From an uncultured Methylococcaceae bacterium (GTDB lineage: Bacteria > Pseudomonadota > Gammaproteobacteria > Methylococcales > Methylococcaceae), in assembly GCA_903859815.1 (NCBI GenBank), contig CAIOOA010000089.1, forward strand, positions 1-47,815: a stretch of 47,815 nt of DNA, given 5' to 3'. Position numbers and translations under genes: made by a program. Position 1 is the first letter of the stretch. Each line of letters begins with the position of its first letter. Below the pieces are notes generated by a model. The model was not told the origin of the DNA. It was given only the letters and a program-made list of their open reading frames with translations, and did not search any database. This document shows, piece by piece, positions 7,975 through 15,955 of the stretch.

Positions 7975-8044
7975 TTTAGCTCTGTTTACGCAGCAGCCTG
8001 GGATTGGCTTAGAAAATAAGCAACTGCTGCATCCGCATGTAACA

Positions 8045-9064
8045 TCAGTTCTTAACTTGTCTCATGCGTTGCTTAAGCGCTTCCAACGCCTTGCGGGAAG
8101 CAGCCAAATCTTGTTGCCATTCTGCATTGGATTGATCCAATTGAGCAAGGCGTTCGGCGATAGCGAGATCGGCCTCGCGCTCGATCAAGGCTTCCGCTAA
8201 TTGCCTTTGTATTTCAAATATTGTGGCGAGCCAACGATGAGTGATAGACAAATCCCGTTGCCAAACAGTGTTGTCCGGGTCGTGCTGCGTCAACCGTAGC
8301 CTAATGTCTTTGCTGGCTTGAAATTCCAGCAAGGCATCAACCGATTTACCCTGCGCCTGTAACACATTGCCCACGTTATTGTGGGAGACTGACAACTCCC
8401 GCTGCCAATCGGCGTTGTCCGGGTCTTGCTGGGTCAGCCGCAGCAGGATGTCTTTATAGGATTGATATTCCAGCAAGGCTTCGGCCAGTTTCCCCTGCGC
8501 CTGTAACACATTGCCCACGTTATTGTGGGAGACTGACAACTCCCGCTGCCAATCGGCGTTGTCCGGGTCTTGCTGGGTCAGCCGCAGCATAATGTCTTTG
8601 TAGGCTTGATATTCCAGCAAGGCTTCGGCCAGTTTCCCCTGCGCCTGTAACACACGGCCCACGTGATTGTGGGAGACCGACAAATCCCGCTGCCAACCGG
8701 TGTTGTTGAGGTCTTTCCTAGTCAACCGCAGCAGGATGTCTTTGAAGGCTTGAAATTCCAGCAAGGCTTCAGCCAGTTTCCCCTTCGCCTGTAACACACT
8801 GCCCACGTAATCGTGAGAAATCGACAAATCCCGCTGCCAATCGGTGTTGTCCGGGTCTAGCCGGGTCAGCCGCAGCATGATGTCTTTGCAGGCTTGATAT
8901 TGCTGTAAAGCGCCAGCTAAATCTCCTTCTGCCATCAACGTGTTGCCCAATAATTCCCGAGCATCGGCTTCACTTTGATCGTCATTGGCAATCACAAATA
9001 AAGGGATTGCTGCTCGCGCCATAGTTTCAATGTCTTTAAGCGGTAAGCGCCCCCCCTTATCCAT
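8045..9064 (-). CDS. TPR array protein of SEFIR cassette
   Basis: A 339-residue helical-repeat protein with about six copies of a 48-residue TPR-type unit (pattern DPDNADWQRELSVSHNNVG then VLQAQGKLAEALLEYQ). The units are 144 bp at DNA level and two are almost identical, a sign of recent tandem duplication. Such arrays form sensor or scaffold ends of STAND proteins. Its frame overlaps the upstream gene by 73 bases, and its first codons (MDKGGRLPLKD) read on from LGW of that gene if one base is gained in a G7 tract. It may therefore be the C-terminal part of one split protein rather than a free gene. Convergent with the repeat at 7792. Confidence 0.85.
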   Translation of the reverse strand: MDKGGRLPLKDIETMARAAIPLFVIANDDQSEADARELLGNTLMAEGDLAGALQQYQACKDIMLRLTRLDPDNTDWQRDLSISHDYVGSVLQAKGKLAEALLEFQAFKDILLRLTRKDLNNTGWQRDLSVSHNHVGRVLQAQGKLAEALLEYQAYKDIMLRLTQQDPDNADWQRELSVSHNNVGNVLQAQGKLAEALLEYQSYKDILLRLTQQDPDNADWQRELSVSHNNVGNVLQAQGKSVDALLEFQASKDIRLRLTQHDPDNTVWQRDLSITHRWLATIFEIQRQLAEALIEREADLAIAERLAQLDQSNAEWQQDLAASRKALEALKQRMRQVKN

Positions 9065-9651
9065 CCCAAAGTAATCAAGGCACGGGCTAGGGTGACACCT
9101 TTAAGCCATTCGCCAGCCAATAGTTCTTCCAGCGCCAAAGCCAAGGCTTGCAGTGGTTCAAACCGACCCGCACGATCCCATTCTTGATAAAGCTTTAGCA
9201 ATGCCTCGGCAGACTCAACCGGTACGTCTGTAGTCAGGCGATGGTAAAGAGCTTCAATTCGCTGATGAGCTTCCGAGCCAGCCAAACATTTGGCTGCACG
9301 GCGCGACAATTCGTCAAACCTTGCTCTATTTTCAGTTGCCACACATTTACGCAAGGCCAAGCGGGTGGCTTCGTGGACGTTATGGGCGTTACGCGCTTTG
9401 AAGCTTTCCACTTGCGGCACGGTGATAAGCTGCTGGTAATAGCGAGTGGCTGTGGCTAGGTCGGTTTCCAGCAAGGCGGCAAGCAGGGCGGCATCGAACC
9501 AATGCGGTATCGCAGCGGCTTCCAACACCGGAAATAACGCCGGATCCACTGCCTCGCAACTGAGTTTGGCGGTCAGCACCGTGAGGGCTTGCGGGTTATT
9601 TTGGACACGCTGCAATTGTTCCAAGGCATCTTCTATATGCATGACGGTCAC
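8992..9651 (-). CDS. Helical middle part of SEFIR/STAND cassette
   Basis: A 219-residue all-helical protein. It starts with GTG at 9651, which overlaps the TGA of the SEFIR-ATPase gene (GTGA), so the two are translationally coupled. The N-terminal half (ALEQLQRVQNNPQALTVL, then PHWFDAALLAALLETDLATA) looks like the winged-helix and helical region that follows a STAND ATPase core; the C-terminal half is repeat-like. The last 20 residues (after LGW) look out of frame: a one-base change in the G7 tract at 9050-9056 would run on into the TPR gene. No enzyme motif seen. Confidence 0.75.
   Translation of the reverse strand: MTVMHIEDALEQLQRVQNNPQALTVLTAKLSCEAVDPALFPVLEAAAIPHWFDAALLAALLETDLATATRYYQQLITVPQVESFKARNAHNVHEATRLALRKCVATENRARFDELSRRAAKCLAGSEAHQRIEALYHRLTTDVPVESAEALLKLYQEWDRAGRFEPLQALALALEELLAGEWLKGVTLARALITLGWIRGGAYRLKTLKLWREQQSLYL
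9050..9056 (-). other. G7 homopolymer at frame junction
   Basis: Seven G on the coding strand. Reading AGG GGG GGC in the upstream frame, either an eighth G or a -1 slip leads directly into GGG CGC TTA, the frame of the TPR protein. Candidate phase-variable tract, programmed frameshift site, or sequencing error. Confidence 0.6.
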
Positions 9652-10811
9652 CCCCTAGTCCGGCTGAAGCTGCGCAATAATGCGCTAGTCTGTCCAGGGT
9701 CGCCTTGGGAAATGTGCAGCAACATTTCGATATGGTCATTGCTGATGGAGGAATGGCCCAAGGCATGAGTCGCAAAGTCTATCCAGTGCTTGGCTTCTTT
9801 GATGGCCGGCAGGGTCGTGTGAACCGCCAACCCCGCCCACGGGAAACAGGTGCGTTCCGGCACTTGCTTGCCACTCAGTATCACCACCAAGCCCGGACAA
9901 TGCTCCATCCGTCGTAGCAACTGACCTTCGATCCAATCGGCAATGTCCAACGGTACGTCTTGGTAAGTGTCGAATCCCAACACGAGGGGTTTAGGCAATT
10001 TTTCCAAATCCTTGAGCAAGGCAGTTTTGCGTGGTGGTCCGTTGGCAGAATGGAAAGCGGGCAGGAGGGTCGCGTCCACTTCCAAGGTCAGGAAGTCAAA
10101 CAACTCATCCAAGGTAGGGCAACCTTTCAAATCCAACTGCACAGACAACAAGCCAAGCTGCTTGGCAAATTTAATCAATTCCGTTAGCAAGACGGTTTTG
10201 CCGCTGCTGCTAGAGCCATCGACTAGGAAAATTCGCTCTGAACGGCGAGCGGTAATCATTTCATGAAAGAGTTCAAAAGGTTCGGTGCGATCCGCCAAGG
10301 ACCAAGGATAATCAGCCACAGGTTCGGGCCAAACGATATTAATATTCGACGTCGAATATTCCGGCAACGCACCGAGTCTTCGCAACCAAGCGAGGATATT
10401 CAAAAAGTCGCGGTTGGCATCAAAAGTATGGTGACCGGCAATAAGTTTTGGGATGTAGTTTTTATGATCGTTTTCAAAGGTCACTGCACGACAAAAATCG
10501 ATTTCAGCGCCACACTCGTTTAGCCTCTGATGTAGCACCTTGGTTTCAAGCGTCGCCCCTTGCCGGACTCCTCTAGGTTGTTCACCATCCCAACATTTTC
10601 GATAGGTGGGCGTGAACACCAATAGCACAATATCGGCCTCTCCCGCGTTTTTTTCACACCATGTATTCCAACCGCCATCAGGCCCGCCGTCATTATAATC
10701 CCGGTCTAGGATGATGCTGACGCCTTGATGACGCAAACGGTCAGCCAAAGCGCATACCCGTTGCTCGTGCACCTCACTTTCTTGGCTGTAACTGATGAAA
10801 ACCTTAGGCAT
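9648..10811 (-). CDS. SEFIR domain/P-loop ATPase (STAND-like)
   Basis: A 387-residue protein. Residues 1-150 form a SEFIR domain (TIR superfamily): PKVFISYSQESEVHEQRV, LDRDYNDGGPDGGWNTW, and ADIVLLVFTPTYRKCW. The second half is a STAND-type ATPase with Walker A DGSSSSGKT and Walker B PLVLGFD. Such proteins signal through ligand-driven oligomerisation, and many serve in antiphage defence. ATG 10811 (MPKVFISYS) is the natural family start; a TTG upstream would add 17 unneeded residues. It ends in a GTGA overlap with the next gene. A 20-bp parS-like palindrome lies inside the coding region. The cassette lies between two MITE-like repeats. Confidence 0.85.
   Translation of the reverse strand: MPKVFISYSQESEVHEQRVCALADRLRHQGVSIILDRDYNDGGPDGGWNTWCEKNAGEADIVLLVFTPTYRKCWDGEQPRGVRQGATLETKVLHQRLNECGAEIDFCRAVTFENDHKNYIPKLIAGHHTFDANRDFLNILAWLRRLGALPEYSTSNINIVWPEPVADYPWSLADRTEPFELFHEMITARRSERIFLVDGSSSSGKTVLLTELIKFAKQLGLLSVQLDLKGCPTLDELFDFLTLEVDATLLPAFHSANGPPRKTALLKDLEKLPKPLVLGFDTYQDVPLDIADWIEGQLLRRMEHCPGLVVILSGKQVPERTCFPWAGLAVHTTLPAIKEAKHWIDFATHALGHSSISNDHIEMLLHISQGDPGQTSALLRSFSRTRG
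10341..10360. repeat. 20-bp palindrome, parS-like copy 2 (inside SEFIR gene)
   Basis: AATATTCGACGTCGAATATT, identical to copy 1 and sharing the flanking T and CC. Being inside a coding region, it is unlikely to be a promoter operator. Confidence 0.6.
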
Positions 10812-10888
10812 GTTGTTTGTTGGCTCGCGAGAGTAGATGCATTTGATGCCAAATTGTAACAAGTTTGCCTACGTTCACGAAATTGAGC

Positions 10889-11114
10889 GGGTGGATGTCA
10901 GCAATTCTCATTATGAGGTAAAGAGTTGACACGTAACCCGTCATTCCTGCCGGGAAGCAGGAATCCAGTCACATGGACGTGAAACTTGGGTTAACTCACA
11001 GCGCTTAATCAAACGCTTACGCAGCCGACACGATACCGTCCATGGCACTGGATTCCGGCAGTCCATGCCGGAATGACGGCTTCCACGCCAAAATGAGAAT
11101 TGCTGGGTGGATGT
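10889..11114. mobile_element. Complete MITE-like element with target duplication
   Basis: Terminal inverted repeats AGCAATTCTCATT (10900-10912) and AATGAGAATTGCT (11092-11104) bound a 205-bp non-coding element. The 10-bp sequence GGGTGGATGT is repeated directly outside it at 10889-10898 and 11105-11114, a target-site duplication. The interior has inverted arms CCGTCATTCC/GGAATGACGG. No transposase is encoded, so it would need one in trans; the 10-bp duplication fits IS4-like enzymes. It is a near copy of 7792-7974. Confidence 0.85.
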
Positions 11115-11274
11115 GGATGGGATTTCAAACCTATCCAGCATTCGTGAGCAAGCTTTTTATGTCGTATGGAATTGGTAAGACTATAATAACCCCCTATCCC
11201 GATGACATGCCCTGCCAACCTTTTAAGCACAAGGCAACCATTGGGTTTCCATCATTACAATACTGGGCAAATTT

Positions 11275-11982
11275 ATGCGACAACTCTTTGCCATTGCCTT
11301 GGGCGGTTCGGTCGGCGCGGTGGTCCGGTTTTGGGTCGCCAGTGGCATTTATGCATTGCTGGGGCGGGGCTTCCCTCACGGAACTTTAGTCGTCAATGTC
11401 AGCGGGTCTTTCCTGATGGGCATTTTGTCTGAACTACTCATCCAACGCTTCCCGGTTTCCATCGAGTACCGGGCTGCGGTGCTGGTGGGTTTCCTAGGCG
11501 CTTACACCACCTTCTCCACTTTCGCCTTGGAAACCTTGGTTTTGATCGAAGAAGGTAGCCTCGCCAAGGCAGGTTTGAATATCTTCCTCAGTGTGATGTT
11601 ATGCTTGGTTGCTGTGTGGGGTGGCTTGGTTTGGGGCCGGGTTTTGTTTTCGAACAGCCTTTATCCTTGGCTAGACCATTCTTTCCCTTACCGGGATTTG
11701 GCCTTGGGGGTTCTCATCACATTTGCATTGGCTTTGCTGGTCGAGTGGTTCAGCTTGCATTCGGCACTGAACCCTGCTTACCGGGCTATGTTGTTAGTCA
11801 CCCTATTGGGTTTTTCAACCCTGCTTTCCACCTTCTGGGCACTGTTGAAAGTCGGTGAAATCAGTCTTGACCTGCACGACTTGTTAGGCATATTCATCTT
11901 TAATGCCCTATTAGGGTCCATTTTCATTTGGTTCAGCGCAACGATAGGCAATTGGTTATGGCAGAACAACTCATTACAATAG
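11275..11982 (+). CDS. crcB: Double-length CrcB/Fluc fluoride channel
   Basis: Exports fluoride through the inner membrane. Normal CrcB has about 125 residues with four helices and works as an antiparallel dimer; this protein has 235. Residues 1-118 are a canonical half with GGSVGAVVRFW, NVSGSFLMG and GFLGAYTTFSTFALE, including the TTFSTF pore motif. Residues 125-235 look like a second, diverged half (LLGFSTLLSTFWALL, then four hydrophobic stretches). It could be a fused dimer with one degenerate half. ATG 11275 has no clear ribosome binding site. The next gene overlaps its end by 25 bases. No convincing fluoride riboswitch was found upstream. Confidence 0.88.
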   Translation: MRQLFAIALGGSVGAVVRFWVASGIYALLGRGFPHGTLVVNVSGSFLMGILSELLIQRFPVSIEYRAAVLVGFLGAYTTFSTFALETLVLIEEGSLAKAGLNIFLSVMLCLVAVWGGLVWGRVLFSNSLYPWLDHSFPYRDLALGVLITFALALLVEWFSLHSALNPAYRAMLLVTLLGFSTLLSTFWALLKVGEISLDLHDLLGIFIFNALLGSIFIWFSATIGNWLWQNNSLQ

Positions 11983-12269
11983 CGCGGATTTATCTACGGG
12001 AATCAGAACATCTGCTCCCAAAAGTCATCCAGTTTTTGCATGACGAGGAAAAGGTGCCCGGTGTCACCGTGCTGCGTGGCATTGCCGGCTTTAGCGCGGA
12101 TGGAAAAATTCATACGGCTTCATTGATTGACCTGTCCATGGATTTGCCTTTAGTCGTTGAGTTTTTCGACGAACCGGATAGAGTCAAGACGGTGTTGGCT
12201 AGGTTGATGGAGCATATCCCTGTGACCCATGTGGTGACATGGTCGGCAGAGATGGTCACTCGGGTATAA
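11958..12269 (+). CDS. DUF190 protein (PII-like fold)
   Basis: A 103-residue protein starting MAEQLITIARIYLRESEHLL. The patterns PGVTVLRGIAGFSADGKIHTA and LPLVVEFFDEPDRVKTVLARL are diagnostic of DUF190, a small cytosolic family with a PII-like ferredoxin fold that commonly accompanies crcB. ATG 11958 lies inside the 3' end of crcB, so the two genes are one operon. A regulatory role for the channel is the usual guess and is not demonstrated. Confidence 0.9.
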   Translation: MAEQLITIARIYLRESEHLLPKVIQFLHDEEKVPGVTVLRGIAGFSADGKIHTASLIDLSMDLPLVVEFFDEPDRVKTVLARLMEHIPVTHVVTWSAEMVTRV

Positions 12270-12329
12270 ACAGGATTGATCTTACCAATGTAGCAAATAC
12301 TACACCCTTGAAGTTTATTTATTTTAGAT

Positions 12330-12345
12330 TGTCATGTTTACGACA
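12330..12345. promoter_or_regulatory. NifA-type upstream site for nifL
   Basis: TGTCATGTTTACGACA fits TGT-N10-ACA inside the wider ATTGTC/GACAAT palindrome. It lies about 190 bases upstream of the sigma-54 promoter at 12539. The rest of 12270-12595 holds this promoter and the palindromic repeat at 12428. Confidence 0.6.
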
Positions 12346-12427
12346 ATCCACTACCCTAGTCAACGCCTAACCTGGTGTGTGATCTTTAGTGCTGTCAACG
12401 ACGACTGAAAAGGTTTGAATGATGTCG

Positions 12428-12448
12428 GGAGTGCAAGGCTTGCCTTGC
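12428..12448. repeat. Short palindromic repeat, copy 2
   Basis: Same core as 7766-7786, GTGCAAGGCTTGCCTTGC, here between the NifA-type site and the nifL promoter. Confidence 0.6.
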
Positions 12449-12538
12449 CTGAACATGCACTTGCAAACTAGTCCCAGTACTCCTGTGTCTGGTTTAATCC
12501 CACCCCCCTAAACCTTCCGATTGCACAATATTAGCAAA

Positions 12539-12554
12539 CGGCATTAAGCTTGCT
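12539..12554 (+). promoter_or_regulatory. Sigma-54 promoter of nifLA
   Basis: CGGCATTAAGCTTGCT has GG-N10-GC spacing and TTGCT at -12. It lies 42 bases before the nifL ATG, the same distance as at nifV. Confidence 0.75.
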
Positions 12555-12595
12555 TGGATTTAAGCAGCAATCACCGACTGATCAAGAGGCGGATA

Positions 12596-14203
12596 ATGAC
12601 AAAAGAAGTAAGCGCCACTTCCACGGAGCAGAATAAACCGGCAGGAACAGACGAACCACCCGCAGTGCCAAAGCTGCCGCACGGCTTGTTCGCTGAAACC
12701 GTGCGCCAAGCCCCCATCGCCATCGCCATTACCGACAACAAAGCCAATATTGCCTATATCAACAAGGCTTTCACGGACATCACGGGCTATACGTCAAAAG
12801 AAAGCATTGGATGCAATCAATCCATGCTTTCCCATAAGCAAACACCCAGAAAGGTCTACGATGAGCTTTGGTCTAACTTGGAGCAACAAATACCTTGGCG
12901 TGGGTTATTGCTTAACCGACACCGGGACGGATTTCCCTATCTGGCCGAACTGACGATTGCCCCCATCTTGAATTTGGAAGGCGAAACCACGCATTTCATC
13001 GGGATGCACCGTGACATCACCGAGGTTTATCGATTGCAGCAACAGGTTGTGGATCAGAAATTGCTTATCGAAACCGTAGTGGATTCGATGCCGGTGGCTA
13101 CCATCCTAATGGATGAAACTGGGCGCATCGTGCTGGACAACCAAGCCTATAAGAAATTTCACAGCGACCTAGGTTTGCGCGAACCTTTAACAATATTCTT
13201 GGAGATTTTACAGGAAGATATGGGCGATGAATGGGGACAGTTAAAGAACCAAGGGCTTGGTTTTCGCAATCGGGAAGTTCGCTATGATCGGGGTGGCAAG
13301 CATGGCCCGCGTTGGTTTTCCTGTTCGGGGACTTGGTTCAGCCAAGGGGACGGCAGTGTGGATACATTTTTTAAACAAAATGCCCATTCCTATCTGTTGC
13401 TGACCTTGGATGACATCACCCAGCAAAAGAAAAACGAGGCGGAAATTCGATTCAACGCCCTCAAGGCACTTATGGCGGAGGAGGAAAAAATCCAAAGCCT
13501 GAAGGAAACCCTGCTGGGGGCGATGCACCATATTCAAGGGCCGATTAACTTGCTCAGTGCAGCCAAGACCATGATGGAAAGACGCGGGGCGGAAAGGCAA
13601 AATCCGGCTCTGCTGGACATCCTAGATCAGGTGCTTGCGGCCGGCGAGGAATCGCTGGATCGTCTAAAACAGTGCATACCCGAAGTTGAAGATGTCGCGA
13701 TGAGCATGGTCAATATTAACCAAATCTTGCATGAGTGCATTGTGTTGCTGACTCAGCGCATGTTGTCTGCTGGCATTGTCATTGATTGGAAGCCGACCCC
13801 GATACTGCCCATGGTCATGGGTTTGGAAAATCGGCTACGCGCCATGTTTAAGCAAATCATTGAAAATGCGATAGATGCGATGAACCAAAGTGGCGTGGAC
13901 AAGCGGGAATTGCGCATTTCGACATGGCCTGACGGTGAACTGGTCCATGTTTGCATCGAGGATACTGGGCCAGGCATTCCTGAAAGCCTGAACTTCAAAG
14001 TATTCGAACCGTTCTTTTCCACCAAAAGTGGGGGTGGACGTCGCCATTCCGGCATGGGATTGACAATGGCGCAAGAAGTGATAAATCAACACATGGGATT
14101 GATTCGTTTCGATCCGTCTTACCACTATGGCTGCCGGGTTCACATCCAATTGCAGACCCATGCGCAACATCACACAGGACAAAGACCTTATGCCTATGGC
14201 TGA
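12596..14203 (+). CDS. nifL: NifL, redox and nitrogen sensor, anti-activator of NifA
   Basis: Binds and inhibits NifA when oxygen or fixed nitrogen is plentiful. A 535-residue cytosolic flavoprotein: PAS1 (about 40-145, ending HFIGMHRDITEVYRLQ; the FAD redox domain in the family), PAS2 (about 155-285), a kinase-like helical domain with MHHIQGPINLL, and a GHKL nucleotide-binding domain with IENAIDAM, DTGPGIP and GMGLTMAQEV. ATG 12596 is chosen because AGAGGCGG lies just upstream; a TTG at 12554 falls within the promoter. The end overlaps the nifA start by 14 bases, the usual coupling that keeps NifL and NifA in balance. Confidence 0.95.
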   Translation: MTKEVSATSTEQNKPAGTDEPPAVPKLPHGLFAETVRQAPIAIAITDNKANIAYINKAFTDITGYTSKESIGCNQSMLSHKQTPRKVYDELWSNLEQQIPWRGLLLNRHRDGFPYLAELTIAPILNLEGETTHFIGMHRDITEVYRLQQQVVDQKLLIETVVDSMPVATILMDETGRIVLDNQAYKKFHSDLGLREPLTIFLEILQEDMGDEWGQLKNQGLGFRNREVRYDRGGKHGPRWFSCSGTWFSQGDGSVDTFFKQNAHSYLLLTLDDITQQKKNEAEIRFNALKALMAEEEKIQSLKETLLGAMHHIQGPINLLSAAKTMMERRGAERQNPALLDILDQVLAAGEESLDRLKQCIPEVEDVAMSMVNINQILHECIVLLTQRMLSAGIVIDWKPTPILPMVMGLENRLRAMFKQIIENAIDAMNQSGVDKRELRISTWPDGELVHVCIEDTGPGIPESLNFKVFEPFFSTKSGGGRRHSGMGLTMAQEVINQHMGLIRFDPSYHYGCRVHIQLQTHAQHHTGQRPYAYG

Positions 14204-15728
14204 CCGCACGCGGTTGATCGAACAAGAACTGGATGCCCTTTACCAAGTCAGCCGGGTGCTGAATAGTTCATTGACGCTGAGGGACAAGCTGCAAGGTGTG
14301 CTGGAAGTGTTGCATGAACGAGCAGGCATGCGCTCAGGCATGCTGGCCCTGCGCGAGAAAAACACTGATGCTTTGGTGATTTGCTCGGTAAAACAAAACA
14401 GCTCAGGCAATACCGACTGGGAACCAGTTCGCTACGAGCCAGGTGAAGGGTTGATTGGGACTATTCTGGATGAAGGCTACACCATCGTGGTTGAGCGCAT
14501 TGCCGACGAACCGCGTTTTTTAGGCAAAATGGGTCTCTATGACCCAACCCTGCCATTCATTGGTGCGCCCATCCGCGTGGGGGGTGATGAAGTGGTTGGC
14601 GTGTTGGCGGCACAACCTGTGGATGCTGTCTTGCTCGGCGAACGCGCCCGCTTTTTGGAAATGGTCGCCAATCTGATCGCCCAAAGCGTTGAAATGCTGC
14701 GCGGTGTCGAACAACGGCAGAAGGATTTGACCGAGGAGCGGGACCAACTCAAGCAAAGCCTGCGCAAGAACTATGGCTTCGAAAATATCATCGGTCACAC
14801 ATCGTCCATGCAGCGGGTGTTCGAACTGGTGCGCCAAGTGGCGAAGTGGAACACGACCGTGCTGATCCGGGGCGAGTCCGGCACCGGCAAGGAAGTCATC
14901 GCCAATGCCATCCACTACCATTCCGCTTGCGCGGGCGGTCCTTTCATCAAGCTCAACTGTGCCGCCTTGCCGGACAACCTGCTCGAGTCAGAGTTGTTCG
15001 GCCATGAAAAAGGGGCGTTCTCAGGGGCGGTGAACCAACGCAAGGGGCGCTTTGAACTCGCCAATCAAGGCACTATTTTCCTTGATGAGATTGGCGAAAT
15101 CTCCGCCCAGTTCCAAGCCAAATTACTCCGCGTGTTGCAGGAGGGCGAGTTTGAACGAGTAGGCGGTGTGCAAACCCTGAAGGTGCGGGTGCGCATCATC
15201 GCCGCCACCAACCGCGATTTGGAAGAAGCGGTGGAAAAAGGCCAATTCCGTGAAGATTTGTATTACCGCCTGAATGTGATGCCCATCAACATGCCGCCGT
15301 TGCGGGATCGCTTGGAAGACATCCCGCAATTAGCCGAATTCCTGCTTGCCCGTATCTCCAGACAGCAAGGCGGTCGTCCGCTCGTTATCAAGGAGAGCGC
15401 CATTCGCATCTTGATGCGACATGATTGGCCCGGTAACGTGCGGGAATTGGAAAACACCTTGGAACGCGCTGCCATCATGAGCGCCGAAGGCATTATCGAC
15501 CGCGACGCCATCGCGCTGACTGGCATCGAAGATGAACTATCCCTAGGGCTTGCCCCAACCGCCAAGCCCGAGTTCAACACGGAAGGCATGGACGAGCGAG
15601 AGCAGGTCATCGCCGCATTAGAACAAGCCGGTTGGGTTCAGGCCAAAGCCGCCCGCTTGCTGAACATGACACCCCGCCAAATCGCCTATCGGGTGAGAAT
15701 ACTGAACATCAGGATGAAACATATATAG
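14190..15728 (+). CDS. nifA: NifA, sigma-54-dependent activator of nif genes
   Basis: A bacterial enhancer-binding protein of 512 residues: GAF domain (about 20-180), Q-linker, AAA+ domain with Walker A GESGTGKE (near 227), sigma-54 contact loop GAFSGA (near 275), Walker B FLDEIGE (near 297), and a Fis-type HTH at the C-terminus (WVQAKAARLLNMTPRQIAYR). The contact loop has Ser in place of the common Thr of GAFTGA. The ATG lies inside the nifL 3' end. No Cys-rich interdomain linker typical of oxygen-sensitive NifA is seen, as expected when NifL does the sensing. A hairpin terminator follows at 15769. Confidence 0.96.
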   Translation: MPMADRTRLIEQELDALYQVSRVLNSSLTLRDKLQGVLEVLHERAGMRSGMLALREKNTDALVICSVKQNSSGNTDWEPVRYEPGEGLIGTILDEGYTIVVERIADEPRFLGKMGLYDPTLPFIGAPIRVGGDEVVGVLAAQPVDAVLLGERARFLEMVANLIAQSVEMLRGVEQRQKDLTEERDQLKQSLRKNYGFENIIGHTSSMQRVFELVRQVAKWNTTVLIRGESGTGKEVIANAIHYHSACAGGPFIKLNCAALPDNLLESELFGHEKGAFSGAVNQRKGRFELANQGTIFLDEIGEISAQFQAKLLRVLQEGEFERVGGVQTLKVRVRIIAATNRDLEEAVEKGQFREDLYYRLNVMPINMPPLRDRLEDIPQLAEFLLARISRQQGGRPLVIKESAIRILMRHDWPGNVRELENTLERAAIMSAEGIIDRDAIALTGIEDELSLGLAPTAKPEFNTEGMDEREQVIAALEQAGWVQAKAARLLNMTPRQIAYRVRILNIRMKHI

Positions 15729-15768
15729 CGAGTCTCACACCGTATCAAGCCAGTTTAGCCAGTCACCC

Positions 15769-15793
15769 AAAGCCGCGAATCTAGCGGCTTTTT
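15769..15793 (+). terminator. Terminator of nifLA
   Basis: AAAGCCGC pairs with GCGGCTTT around a seven-base loop and runs into a T tract. Confidence 0.85.
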
Positions 15794-15837
15794 CGTTTCA
15801 TGCGATTGCACAACCCGACCTGATTGGCGAACGTATC

Positions 15838-15857
15838 GATATTCGACATCGAATAAA
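15838..15857. repeat. parS-like copy 3
   Basis: GATATTCGACATCGAATAAA shares the ATATTCGAC-RTCGAATA core. It lies upstream of the abrB-parA-parB-rep series. Confidence 0.6.
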
Positions 15858-15955
15858 TTCCAGCCATTTTCCTCTTGACTCTGTGCCTATCTGCGCTATT
15901 ATAAATCTTTGAAATTGATAAATTGCGAATTTTAAACGCGACGGGTGAATCCAAA

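Noticed and set aside
8348-8930. Repeats at 144-bp spacing as a CRISPR array
   Set aside because: They are in-frame TPR codons of one gene; no short repeat with unique spacers exists.
11160-11274. Fluoride riboswitch upstream of crcB
   Set aside because: A CGATGACATGCCCTGCC stretch recalls parts of the motif, but I could not pair the required helices and pseudoknot.
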